Source of the DNA: Isoetes taiwanensis
Lineage: Eukaryota; Streptophyta; Lycopodiopsida; Isoetales; Isoetaceae
Assembly: GCA_021234155.1 (NCBI GenBank)
Contig: JAJEKV010000755.1
Coordinates: forward strand, 32,108 to 96,107
DNA: 64,000 bases
Direction: 5' to 3'
In this document: positions 45,298 to 55,703 of the stretch, piece by piece
Position numbering within the stretch: the first letter of the stretch is position 1
Layout: each line of letters begins with the position of its first letter
Translations under genes and position numbers: made by a program
Notes under the pieces: model-generated
Database searches by the model: none
Seen by the model: only the letters and a program-made list of their open reading frames with translations
Told to the model about the DNA's origin: nothing

Positions 45298-46450
45298 ATG
45301 CTGAAACCAATATCCAAAATATGATGAGGTTTATTAAGTAGTACACTGATGCCCAGCAATGTGGATGTACTGTGCTGTGCCTGCAAAAGTTGGAATGCCT
45401 TCGGTACCCTGAGTAAGGACATTGATGCTCAAGAAGATGCATAATATTAGAACTATCGGGGCAGCTTTACGGAATATTGCAAAACAATATCGAAGTGCAA
45501 AACAGATCTCTTTTGTCTATGGAAAATTAACTGTGGCCTTATGCTGCTCCAATTCTCCAGGATGGACGAATGTTACCTGCCATTCCTGATTTTCAAAGAT
45601 GGACAAATATTACCTGGCAATGCTGTTGCATGACCTGACTGATCAGGAATATTCTTAAGATTTCCTACCTAAATTGACTATCAGAACTATAATTAATTGT
45701 TTCAGAATAACAGGAACTGATTAATTCAATAGCAAAGAATTAGAAAGATTCAATATTTTGACAAATTCATGCGCAAATGCGTCTATTCTGATGATGCTGG
45801 CAGCAAAAGAGAGCACATTGCAACCAAATATGTCGCTATTCCAACGACCATCATTTGAGCAGAACAAATAAAATAAAAAATCAAACAGCAGAACAGTAAA
45901 TCAATCGAATTTACTGAAAGTCGTCAACTTTGCAAAACATTGCCCGCATTTGACATGCGTCCAGAACACATTTTATTGGAAAGATATAAAAAGTGCCTTG
46001 TGGTAGAAACTACTTACATTATAAGCTTCTAAATAAAGGCATCGTTCTCATGCAACCAAATTGAACCAGTAACTTTGGCATGTCAGATTTGTCACAGAAG
46101 AAATATACCTGCCCGAGAAACTACAGCAAATATGCCGTTCGCTTATGACAGTAATCTTGGCTTTCGAGGCCTTCTGCTTCTAAAAGCTGATCCGACCTTC
46201 CTCTCATTACAAATAATAGGTCTATATTTGTTTTCTTCCTTTCTTTTGCTCATGCGTTTTCCGATTCAGAAAAACTCGTGAAATGTTTCGGGTGTATTAT
46301 CGTTTCGGGTGTCTAAAAATTATTTTGGGCCATTGGATGCTGGCATATGCCACAGCATATGCCATGGGGCGAATTTGGAGCCCTCCAAAGCAAGTCAAGA
46401 TGGGGTCAACGATGGGGCCCACCCTGTTTGACTTACCCCTAACATTTCAT
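45298..46450. other. 5' flank of PPR gene; no other gene seen
   Basis: AT-rich sequence that should contain the promoter of the PPR gene. I see no convincing upstream exon. A GGCATATGCCACAGCATATGCC inverted word near 46341-46362 is a short hairpin. Confidence 0.5.
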
Positions 46451-46454
46451 TAAA

Positions 46455-46600
46455 CCATTGGAAGAATATGATGCTTCACAATTAGCAGCCAAACAAAAAC
46501 ATTAAACACTGAAAATAGAGAATGATGAGCCTGGGGAGTCGAACCCCAGATATCCAATGCCCATGCCTTACCTGAAACGAGCCCCAGCCTAGAAAATGAG
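46455..46600 (-). mobile_element. tRNA-derived SINE-like unit (minus)
   Basis: On the minus strand, GGGGCTCGTTTCAGGTAAGG is followed by CATGGGCATTGGATATCTGG and GGTTCGACTCCCC. The CTGGGG/CCCCAG arms around TTCGACT make a perfect T-arm with a consensus B box, and the upstream words look like an A-box region. This is the head organisation of a tRNA-derived SINE. There is no cloverleaf with a full acceptor stem, so it is not called a tRNA gene. Confidence 0.55.
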
Positions 46601-49099
46601 CAGAACACTTGCTCAAGAAGCCACCCAAACCCAGTTGGGCGTTTCCCTAAGAGCTCCATGCGGACAAATAGTGATGCAAAGGCGAGGAAACAAGCAAGAA
46701 GCTTGGAATAATTAAGAAGCAAAGCTTACGAAACAAGTCATGGGCTTCAAGGAAAACGATGGGAAATAATGGCAAAACCTCAAGATTCGTTCAAAAACCT
46801 CAAGATTTGTTCAAAAATGTACCCCAAAGCTCCATGCATCAGCCTGCATCAGCCGCTCCACTTCTAGACCCAAATCTATGCCTGTGCAACCCTCGGCTGC
46901 CAAATCTATGCCTTCTGCATGCAGAAACTAAAATATGGAAAACTAAGCTTCTTCATATCACGGATAAAACGATTCTTGCGGATCGGGAGACAATGGATGC
47001 ATCGGTACCGTGGCAAGAACTTCCCTCCCTAATTTTTCCGTGCCAAAGGCGTGATGGGTCTCGGAGGCGACTAGGCGTCCGCCATATCCATCTGTAAAAC
47101 TAAATTTTGAGAAGAAAAGCTCTGCCGCCTATCTTTGTTGGATCCGGAAGAAAGAAAACAAATAGGAAGGGAAGAAGTATGAAGAAGTATCGCCCGACCA
47201 CATCGCCAGAGCTCGCCATCCTGCGAGAAGCAAACACCTGCCCAACCGGCTCTCGAACTCGATATGCCGCCCAATATTCTAGGGTTGAATCTCGATTACC
47301 ACCGTCGGCAAAAAATATGGTTTTACATACGAATACAAGCCTCAACCAGCGGGAAATCTTATGGTATAAATATACGGTTTGGTAATCAGGAAACGTTATA
47401 ACTTGGTAAGCCCTATTAAGGAGCTCCCTATTTTACTATCATTAAGTTTGCACAATTTGTTTTGTATTGTGGAGGGTATTCTTGCAGATGGTTGGAACTC
47501 GTGATTAGATAATTTTTAAGGGGAGGATTCCGCCTGAAATTTTTGGCGGGCGATGTCGGTAGAGGCGATTACTGGCGGCGAGCAGCCGCAAGTGCTCCGA
47601 GGTTGGCGAGGGTCGCCGAGAAATTTTCCGGCTAAAATCGAAAAAAATATCAAAACGTAATCTAGCGGGACCCTCAAATTTTTCTTTGTAAAAATTTTTT
47701 TGGAGCTCTGTTTTTTCTTCAGATCTAAGCTGCCGTGGAAGGAAAGAGAATCGACAGGTTTCACAAGAAGCAGAGCCCAGGAACTAGAAATGAAGGCATA
47801 GGTGACATATTGGAAGAATCGGCGCAAACTTCTTTGGTTCAAAGGTTTGGAGCTTCTGCAAATTTAAACTCTAATACTTAGCATTATAAAGTTTCTTGGC
47901 TCTGTAAATTTGGCTGAGGTGAAGCGATGAAAAAAACCCGAACATCTCATGTTTTAGCAAGGCATCATTCGTCAAGTTCTAAAATAAGCCTAAAACTGTG
48001 TTCAAGTTGAACCCATCTGGGTTACAGACTATGAATCTAAAAACAATGCAACACAATTAGTACGGTTAAAGTAGAGGTGATTAGAAAGGCAAAAAAGCCT
48101 CGGTTCTGGTCTTCTGAACAAACAAGCTTCGGTATAGTCTGGCCAATTTACAAAGAAATAATCCTGCAGCTGCGAAGGCCTCTGCGTGAAATTGGTCGGC
48201 GGCACCGCTTCAAAAATTCAGGAAGCCAATTTTGCGTGGTAAAACAAATGGAATAGAGACAAAATTTGAGGTCCCTTTCATTTACGATTACGGTATTGTA
48301 TTGTATTTAAAATGGTATTTTTGTGTATGTTTGAGCTGCTTGTTTGGTTTCAAGGCATATTTCTATTCTAGGGCTTTATTTGTGGGTTTTTTCGATGGTA
48401 CCAAAAAGGAAATAGATGAAGCAATTTTTGGAAAGCTACGTTTGGCAGACACATTGTCGCTACTAATTTGCCATGTAGGGGGGGCGGCTTGATCTCCGTT
48501 GTACGGGACACGATGGGCGAGCTAACCATCATCCAATTAAATTGGGATTATGTCAACGCCAAAATCATGCCAACCTGCTTTGTTGTCTTCCGGGGGGTTT
48601 TGTTTTTTAATCTTTTTGGACTTCAAAAATAACATTCACGCAGGACGTTTCATATGCGAATTGAAATATGCAAAAATGAAGAGCAAGTTGCTAACATAGA
48701 TGAGACCAAAATTGAAGAGCATTTAGATGATAATATTAGGTTTGATAATAACAGATTGCATTATTTCGAGGCAATTCCGGGACTCGAAATTATCGATACA
48801 TGGCACAAATATCATACAAAAATATCATATATTCCAATAAAACATTAAGGGATCAATCCATGTTTTTCCAACGTATTTAACAAGGTGTGGTTCCATGTCG
48901 GCCGTTCTATCCAGGTCCTGGATACGAATCTAACACTTTACCCACCGGTCATCCCCATAGCCAAATTATGCATAATAGACACAAACTTCATTTGAAAATC
49001 ATCTGTCGCCAAAGTTTTTGGATCGTAAGATGGTGGATTCGGGCCTGTGGTTTGATTGTAGAAGCATTTGAGAGCATCATCATCCACTATGATTATATC
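46601..49099. other. No recognisable gene
   Basis: Frames up to 112 codons exist but share no known motif. At 48885-48965 the minus strand contains GTGGGTAAAGTGTTAGATTC and GTATCCAGGACC, vaguely SINE-like. The 47516-47842 region is purine/pyrimidine mixed with an AAATTTTT-rich border and no domain. Confidence 0.45.
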
Positions 49100-49520
49100 A
49101 TCCTTATTCTCGATACCAAGTTAGGCCCATCATATTACTCAAGTGTTTGATGAAGATAGGCTTGCCTATTGGATCCTTGGGATTAGTGAACTTCACACAT
49201 TTGTTTTGATCCCAAAAGGTCAACCAATGTGTCACGCATTTCCCAGTGCCTCCAAAGTATCCTTGGTGTTCCTTAGTTCCATGGATGACCAAATACCAAC
49301 TTCGAAATAACCTGAATGCCTCATCTAACATCTCCTTCAAGTGCGCCGTGGATAGATCCACTTGGTGTTTGATTCTCACGGGGTGTCCGATGAAATTGTT
49401 CTCTAGCCACTTTATTTTTCGGAAAAGTCTTGCAAAGGACTCCATTTAGGTCGAACACCACAACCTTCTTAGAAACGAATGGAATTTGAAACATCAAACA
49501 TGTATCTGGTCGACAAGATA
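49100..49520 (-). pseudogene. FCP1/NIF-type HAD phosphatase domain, broken
   Basis: Three frames in succession give the ordered motifs of this family. KKVVVFDLNGVLCKTF lies near 49430-49480 and is the plant variant of the DxD-type nucleophile motif, where the second Asp is Asn in many plant members. YFEVGIWSSMELRNTKDTLE is near 49240-49305. LTFWDQNKCVKF and IGKPIFIKHLSNM are near 49140-49220, matching the F-x-W-D-Q-x-x-C ... K-P-L-x-F-K-x-L region. Order and spacing agree with the family; frames change twice without room for introns, so this is a pseudogene. The family acts on phosphoproteins or is non-catalytic in plants. It may be the 3' end of a larger broken gene extending to about 53.5 kb. 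Confidence 0.65.
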
Positions 49521-49544
49521 CGATAACACAAATAATACAAAACG

Positions 49545-49695
49545 CCAAGCGTGATTTGAAATAGTCATAACCAAATCGCGGCTCGGGTGATTTAGTTTGA
49601 CAACGAAAAAATAATCAAAGCACGCACCGGGCGCCGATTTAATTCAAAGGTAATACAAATTAAATCACGCGTGGCGATTTAAATGGGGCAAGGCC
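49545..49695. repeat. GCGTG/CACGC hairpin motifs (small cluster)
   Basis: Words such as AAGCGTGATTTGAAAT, CAAAGCACGCACCGGGCG and TTAAATCACGCGTGGCGATTT belong to the same motif family as the large array at 52009-52345. They sit immediately upstream (in minus-strand sense) of the FCP1-like domain. Confidence 0.6.
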
Positions 49696-49699
49696 ATAC

Positions 49700-52008
49700 C
49701 TATCATCTTCGGTTTCGCTGCCACATCATGGCGTCATTCTCCCTTCGCCACCCTTAATCTTCGTCTTCTTCGACTGTTAGAATTGTTATTTCTATTAGTT
49801 CCGCCAAGGCCCTTCACAACGACATTATTTTACTATTGATTTGGCAAACCCGTGAATCACTAGAGCCGCCTTGGTTGCCTTGATTTTGGTTTTCACAATT
49901 ATTTCATTGTTAACCCGGTGGAATCTACTCTATTGTTGCTTTTGCATCACCCGCAATGTGGGCAAGGATATTCCCTAAGTTCGCCGGCCATCACAAAGAC
50001 TTTGAGCAGCGAAGTTTAGCGACTATTTGTTCATTATTGCTTTCCCTTATCGTCGCTAGATTACTAGTTCCCTCACGGAAGCAACGCCCACTTTCGAATT
50101 GACAAGTCTACGAGACTTTTTGATTGCTGATGATTTCAGGTTGCCATAAGGGCCTTTAGGAGATTTTGGCAAGCACATGCATGAGGAATGGTTCAAGAAC
50201 CTGGGGTGCACTCTGAAAAACCATAGAAAACATGTGAGTGTACGGGGGGGTTTTTTTTTGGGGACAAAGCGTACCCATATATGGGAGGGGGTATTTTTCT
50301 TGCTTGAATTCCGTATATATATAAGAGAAATATGGTAGGGTATGTGAAATATAAGGTATATTTTCTTAAAAAAATTTCCGTATAAGGGATAATTTCTCTT
50401 AACCCTATGCACGCACATGCCATATAAACTTTACATTAGGTGCACCTCCGGGTTCAAGAAAGTCTTTGGCCTGCTCATCACTCACAAAGCGGTGACATCT
50501 TCTTGCACCCATAAGAGCCTCTCGAGCAATATAACCTCCAACATGAAGCTCCAAGCAGGTTGTATCAATTGGAGCAAATGCCGACGAGGTAAGCAGCCAT
50601 AGACGGGGGAAATCCATTTTTATTTAAGGGGCCCTTCTCCTTAATTTGTAGCTCATGCTTGATTTCCCCACTTAGGAGGGGGTCCCGATCCTCATCCTCT
50701 TCGACTCATCATTTCGATCGATCCGATCCAGTATGAAAGAATATAGTTCTTAAGTCGGATCATCTAGAAGAAAACATTCCATACCTTTGCTATTGTCACC
50801 TTGCCTTAGCAATATATTCTCGCCTCGACAAAGATGGATATCATAATAAAGGTCACATGTGCCATCTTGGATTCGCTTTTGCGGCTCATTATCCTTAACA
50901 TCATATATTAGGCATCCCTCCCTAATAACTTTGAGGCACTCGGATCATGAGCGGCCGGATAGTGCATGCAGATGTGACTCACCTGAAAGGACAAACGATG
51001 ACAATAGTGAAGGACCTCTCTAGTTGTCAATCCTATACGTACTGGTAAAGAAGCTGGTTGTAGTAGTCCTTCCGGTTCATGCCCATATCTCCTCTCCCAC
51101 CCACGCTTTGTCCAACACAAAGAGTGATATATTTTTTGAGTTGATTCCCGCGCTAGACCTTTGTACCCAATGGCCGAATCTTGGATAGCCGTCTTCTCCA
51201 ATTAATCTTCTTCACAAGGGCCACTTTTCTTCTCAACTCGGCCAGTACCTTAGGGGTAGAGTCTCCTTATGTTTTGTATTTTTAGCCTTCCAATTCTTTA
51301 GGAAGTCCTTTGACCAGAATACAAACTTCTTGATGTCATCATTCTTGACCTTGTATTTGTCAAACAATCCAATTTCGGATAATGCCACATCCCCCGATAG
51401 CCTTTGTAACTCGGATCCTCTGGTACGGTGACTTCATTGTGCGTACATCCTTCACATGGCTGCAAGCACTCAACGAAGGACATCATATCCTTAGTGAAAG
51501 CACTCTTCTTGTATAAGACTTCTTTCTTTAAGCACCGGTCTAAAACCCAAATGGTCTCGGGTCGTCAGCCCGTGAGTCTTTCTCATCTCTCGTCACATTC
51601 AAGTCAAAGATGCTTTACATCAACCGGGAGGCACCCTACCCATAGTATCGGGCGACTTCCTTTGTGCATAAGCGCCCCAGAATTCATTCCACTTTTGCCA
51701 TCGCCTCCTTACAAAACACAATCTTATACGAAATCGTTGAGCCTGACGCTAGATGAGCTTTTCGAAGGATACGCAATGTCATCACCACCTTTTTTCTTTG
51801 ATTTTCTTGCGGTTTTCTTCTTCTCTGTATAATTGTGCGGCGGCGATGCGCTTCAACGACTTGAAAGCCTGGGACTTTGACACGCTTCTGTAATGCGGTG
51901 GGTAATGTGCAGCCATATTCCACCCATCGTTGGGGTGTGGCGCGGTTGCTCACGTATGGACTGCCAAAAGTACATGCATTGAATGGAGTATCCAGAGACA
52001 AAAGAAAC
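49700..52008 (-). other. Coding-like minus-strand DNA of unknown identity
   Basis: Several minus-strand pieces look like protein rather than noise. One is 51298-51486, with ECLQPCEGCTHNEV and YRGMWHYPKLDC, which has a possible Cys/His cluster. Another is 50908-51201, with SAIGYKGLARESTQKIYHSL and TTREVLHYCHRLSFQVSHIC. A third is 51684-52079. They are in different frames with stops between, and I recognise no family. They could be exons of a gene on the minus strand ending at the FCP1-like domain, or a decayed transposon gene. Confidence 0.3.
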
Positions 52009-52345
52009 CGAGGCGCGATTTCAATAGAAAAGATCAACCTCAAAGCCGCTGGCGTGAAATGAATTAAATACCAATGCAATTCCGCGCCAGCGTGCTTTCA
52101 AATTGGTTGAATTCACGCCCGAGCGTGCTTTCGAATCGGTTGAATTCAGCGGCGTGATTTCAAATAATTGAAATCCACGCGGCGTGCTTTCAAATCAAAT
52201 CAATTCACGCCGGGCGTGCTTTAACATTTCACCGCTGGCTGGAATTGGTTTGATTTGAAAGCACGCCTCGGGCGTGATTTGGTTTCATTACAGAAATCAC
52301 ACTGGCGTGAATTGGTTACATTTGAATGAATGCCCGGGCGTGAAT
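52009..52345. repeat. Palindromic minisatellite of GCGTG...CACGC units
   Basis: About ten units of 28-38 bp stand head to tail. Each begins GCGTG (after GG or AG) followed by ATTTCAAAT or CTTTCAAAT-like sequence, and ends TTGAATTCACGC or similar. Each unit is therefore an imperfect hairpin, for example GGCGTGATTTCAA, ATAA, TTGAAATCCACGC around 52153-52182. One unit is inverted. Adjacent units also create CACGC-N0-5-GCGTG palindromes at every junction. Confidence 0.85.
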
Positions 52346-53520
52346 ATGAAAGTGCTAACATCCTAATACGATTAGTTACCTTTTGTATAGAAATGTCTTC
52401 CCATTTCATTCAAAGTTGCACTAATCTCAACCAAATCTGCGGGTGAAGTATTGGCATCCAAGATATGACACCTCCTATACGATAGTGATTGTAGAACGGC
52501 GTTTTTGGCCTGTTTTGTTACACTTTTGGCCGATGAGGGCCTTCAGGCCTCAACAGAAGCGTTGCCCGTCGATGACGGCAATTTAATGTTATCCTTTAAC
52601 ATTACGCCCCTCGGTTCATCCCACTCGGCCGGGCTTCGAGAGATCATATCCCAAGGTAACACATCCACGGCATAGGCATTTGACACGGATTACTAATCAT
52701 GCTCAACAATCTCCATGGTGCTGGATCATATCTTACGCTAACATAAATGGAGCTTGGTGAACGGATGAGGGACTTCACATGGATCGCAAAGTTTCCTTAA
52801 GACCCAATGGATAATGGTCGTAATATTTATTCAGCTTTGTTCATGGCCTCTAGGCTAGCCACCCGTCTCCTGTTCATTCTCAAAACGAAGCCTCCATGCC
52901 TTCGACAACCGGGTTGAACATCCTTCCCTAGATCTAGGACCCTCTTAGAAGCTTTTAAAGTCAGCTAATTCCCTAGCTTGTCGCACATAGTGACTTCTTT
53001 GTCGGTTTTAGTGAACATGCCTCTACTTTAACCGTAACCCCTTGGCAAATAGATATTATGTAATGCTACATTGGTTGGCCAACCATATTTAAAACATGTC
53101 TCACCGCTCACATCGTCTTCATGAACGTATCCTTGTATGCGAGCTCTACACGGGAGTAAGTCTAAGTAGATCTTTCTTTTGCTTATGTGTAATCTCCAAG
53201 AGCAATTTGCGGTTGGTGTCGCCCTCTTCCTCACATGAGATTAGGATCCCTTGTTTGGCCATCTTTGTCTTCCTTTTCCTCGAGAAGAGAGTTAAGTCGA
53301 GCTTGCCATTTGTCTTGGCAAGGTCAACGCATTCACTCGGCACCCTCGCCCATTTCCTCTTGAGCGTGCGTGGTCGATGGTTGCTATAAGAATCGGCACT
53401 TCATCATCTAAGGTGAGATCATATGGTACAAGATCAGGTCGTCGCCTTGCTTTCTTGGCGAGGATTAGAACCCGAATTATTAGGGGTTTTCTCCCTCTTG
53501 GGCACTGCAAAAGAAGATGA
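52346..53520 (-). other. Coding-like minus-strand DNA of unknown identity
   Basis: Minus-strand frames show RRRPDLVPYDLTLDDEVPIL and then KRKWARVPSECVDLAKTNGK near 53320-53450. Next is EITHKQKKDLLRL, then CFKYGWPTNVALHNIYLPRG near 53040-53105. They appear to be pieces of one protein interrupted by frameshifts. No family is recognised. Shorter pieces continue to 52400. Confidence 0.3.
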
Positions 53521-53534
53521 GCACTTTTTAGAGT

Positions 53535-53645
53535 ACTTTTCAGAACAAAAGATCACGCTTGGCGTGCATTTAAACCTAAATTAGTACAAATCACGGTTGG
53601 CGTGTTGGTAGCTCCTATTACTGACCATGCTATGCGTGAATTTGA
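53535..53645. repeat. GCGTG/CACGC motif cluster
   Basis: GATCACGCTTGGCGTGCATTT, AATCACGGTTGGCGTG and a TGCGTGAATTTGAAA word lie within 100 bp, the same motif family as at 52009-52345. Confidence 0.55.
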
Positions 53646-53859
53646 AACTAATTTAGTTTGCATCCACATTTTAAGCTACATACCCTTTATGAATCCATAT
53701 TTCACACTATTTAACCTCATTGAACATTGCTATCTCCAACCCATCTAACACCGCTACATTCTATAAAACAGAGGAAAATTATGTTCTACAAAACGGACAA
53801 TCAGAGCATTAACTGATGGTAATACTTAAAATTCATGCAAAGCAAGTTCTGACAAGTGA

Positions 53860-54015
53860 AGACAATCATGTGCTCCAAATGAGGAATTTCGAGAAACTGA
53901 AAATCATCTCTTCATGAGTTGTCTTTGGTTCGAATGGTCTATTCGGCTTTATTCTTCCTCCCTTAACCTCCATCTTTGCATTGAAGACAATGATCAAGAC
54001 TTTTTTATTCCTAAT
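53860..54015 (+). pseudogene. L1 LINE zinc-knuckle scrap
   Basis: The plus strand reads CAPNEEFRETENHLFMSCLW then FEWSIRLYSSSLNLHLC. This matches the C-terminal knuckle region of the LINE at 12-18 kb (HLFRNCLWSEW). It is a 150 bp fragment with no flanking element visible. Confidence 0.6.
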
Positions 54016-54071
54016 TAGCCAAACTGTTACATTGTATAGATAGATAGATAGTTGCTGGCGCTTGTTTTCGT

Positions 54072-54809
54072 ATGGCCCGAGGGGCTAAAAAGGCAGCAGA
54101 CCCCGTCGAATATGATGGGGATTCTGCAAGCCTAATCATGCTGGTCACCGAACTGAAAACGGAAGTCATGAACCTGAGATTGGAAGTTGCGGGAATCAAA
54201 GGCACTCTTGCTGAGTTGCTAGTTCAAAGCAAAAATCAGACTGTAGAGATGGGCACTAATCTGCAGAATCAAACTGCAGAAATGACCACCAATCTGCAGA
54301 AACCCGCCGATTTTAGGGCTCAAATAGCAGAGCTAGAACACAAACTAGCATCTTTGGTGGCTGAAACCACCAAGGAGCAGATGAAGAGACACCAAGCTGA
54401 AGTTTCTTCCGAGCAAATGGATCAGGAGATGCGCACCAAAAACCTCAAGATATCTGGACTTCCTGAATCTGATGGGGAAGAGGTAACAGATACAGTAAGA
54501 CGATTCTTCTCTGATACAATGCGCCTTCCAGATCCTTTGTTTGTTTCTTCACACAGATTAGAAAAACCGGGCTCATATGCCCGCCCAATCATCGTGAAGT
54601 TTGAATCAAAGGAGGCAAGAGATCGAGTGCTTTTTAACAGGAGTGTTCTAAAAGGAGAAAGAATTTGGTTAGATCGGGACTTAACTCCTGGACAGTTGGA
54701 AGTTCGAAAACAGGAATGGTCAAAAGTGAAGGAAGCTCGGGACAGAGGTTTGGTAGCATATCTGGATCAAAATGGCAAAGAAATTATCACAAGTAGGAAG
54801 CATAAATAG
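54072..54809 (+). CDS. LINE ORF1: coiled-coil, RNA-binding (L1 ORF1p/Transposase_22-like) protein
   Basis: An intact 245-codon frame from ATG (54072) to TAG (54807-54809). Residues ~25-120 have heptad-like Leu/Glu/Gln periodicity with an internal repeat (MGTNLQNQTAEMTTNLQ), consistent with a coiled coil for oligomerisation. Residues ~122-190 read RTKNLKISGLPES ... FFSDTMRLPDP ... SSHRLEK ... PIIVKFESKEARDRVL, the RRM-like pattern of ORF1 proteins of the L1 and related clades. The C-terminal part (ERIWLDRDLTPGQLEVRKQE) matches the C-terminal domain with its D-L-T/S-P motif. It would coat the element's RNA. Such ORF1 proteins are best known from animals and algae; most plant L1 ORF1s are of the DUF4283 type. 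The next frame follows in phase after a single stop. Confidence 0.8.
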   Translation: MARGAKKAADPVEYDGDSASLIMLVTELKTEVMNLRLEVAGIKGTLAELLVQSKNQTVEMGTNLQNQTAEMTTNLQKPADFRAQIAELEHKLASLVAETTKEQMKRHQAEVSSEQMDQEMRTKNLKISGLPESDGEEVTDTVRRFFSDTMRLPDPLFVSSHRLEKPGSYARPIIVKFESKEARDRVLFNRSVLKGERIWLDRDLTPGQLEVRKQEWSKVKEARDRGLVAYLDQNGKEIITSRKHK

Positions 54810-55703
54810 GAAGTGAGGGCCTTGCAAGTTTGTCTATGGAATTCATATGGACTTACGCAGGCTAAGATAAATGCAACAATGGATATGTGGAAGAATCATG
54901 ATTTGCTATGTTTTACTGAAACTTGGACACATCAGTTTCGTCTACCTCTGGATATACCAGAATTCAGAACTCTTGAATCGGTGTGGAATGAAAAAGCGAG
55001 GGTGGGCCGTGGTTTTGGTGGAATTGCATTGTACAAGAAAGAAGATGCAGCATTTGATTTTCAGTTGGTTAAAGAAGATCCATATAAACAATATATTTGG
55101 GACCCGGTACAAACAAAAGGGATTGAGCAGCCCATTTTTCTTGCTATCTGCTACTTCGCCCCTGAAAACGCACATGTTTACAACCTGCTGGATATTGATA
55201 AAGATAACCCTTATGGGAGTCTTTATGCAGACATATTAGAATACTCCACACAGGGAGAAATCTTGGTTATTGGAGATTTTAATGGCTGCACGGGCAGCCA
55301 ACAAGCCAATGCCTATGAGGATCTTGCAAACCTGCATTTGGATGAGTTAGAAGATCCCGCTTATAACCGTTCCTCAGCTGATACAATCTCAAACGAGATG
55401 GGACAGAGATTACTTGAGCTTTGCACAACATGCCAGCTGAAAATCATAAATGGAATTGGATCATTCCCAAAATGGAAATCGACATATAAAAATTATATAG
55501 GTGGCAGTACCATTGACTATTTGATAGCAAAGGACAAGGAACTCATAACAGATTTCTGTGTTGGTGGATATCTCCCTGAATCGGATCATGCGCCTCTGCA
55601 CATTGAAATTAAAGCAAGAGATATAGCATATGCACCAATTCCGTATTTCATCTCAAGCCGAAAAGTAAGGTACCATCTCCAAAATGCTTATGAAAATATG
55701 TAG
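54810..55703 (+). CDS. LINE ORF2, apurinic-type endonuclease part
   Basis: The frame continues in the same phase as ORF1, separated from it only by the TAG at 54807-54809. Endonuclease motifs are complete: VCLWNSYGL (catalytic Asn), LLCFTETW (catalytic Glu), LVIGDFNGC (Asp/Asn), STIDYLIA and ESDHAPL (Asp-His). It nicks target DNA to prime reverse transcription. The first in-frame ATG lies about 25 codons in, beyond the Asn motif, so an intact enzyme would need readthrough, reinitiation at a non-ATG codon, or a lost start codon. The frame ends at 55701-55703, where the reverse-transcriptase part continues in another frame, indicating a frameshift. Confidence 0.75.
   Translation, partial: EVRALQVCLWNSYGLTQAKINATMDMWKNHDLLCFTETWTHQFRLPLDIPEFRTLESVWNEKARVGRGFGGIALYKKEDAAFDFQLVKEDPYKQYIWDPVQTKGIEQPIFLAICYFAPENAHVYNLLDIDKDNPYGSLYADILEYSTQGEILVIGDFNGCTGSQQANAYEDLANLHLDELEDPAYNRSSADTISNEMGQRLLELCTTCQLKIINGIGSFPKWKSTYKNYIGGSTIDYLIAKDKELITDFCVGGYLPESDHAPLHIEIKARDIAYAPIPYFISSRKVRYHLQNAYENM

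Noticed and set aside
46520-46600. tRNA gene on the minus strand
   Set aside because: A perfect T-arm is present, but acceptor and D-arm pairing is missing; a tRNA-derived SINE explains it better.
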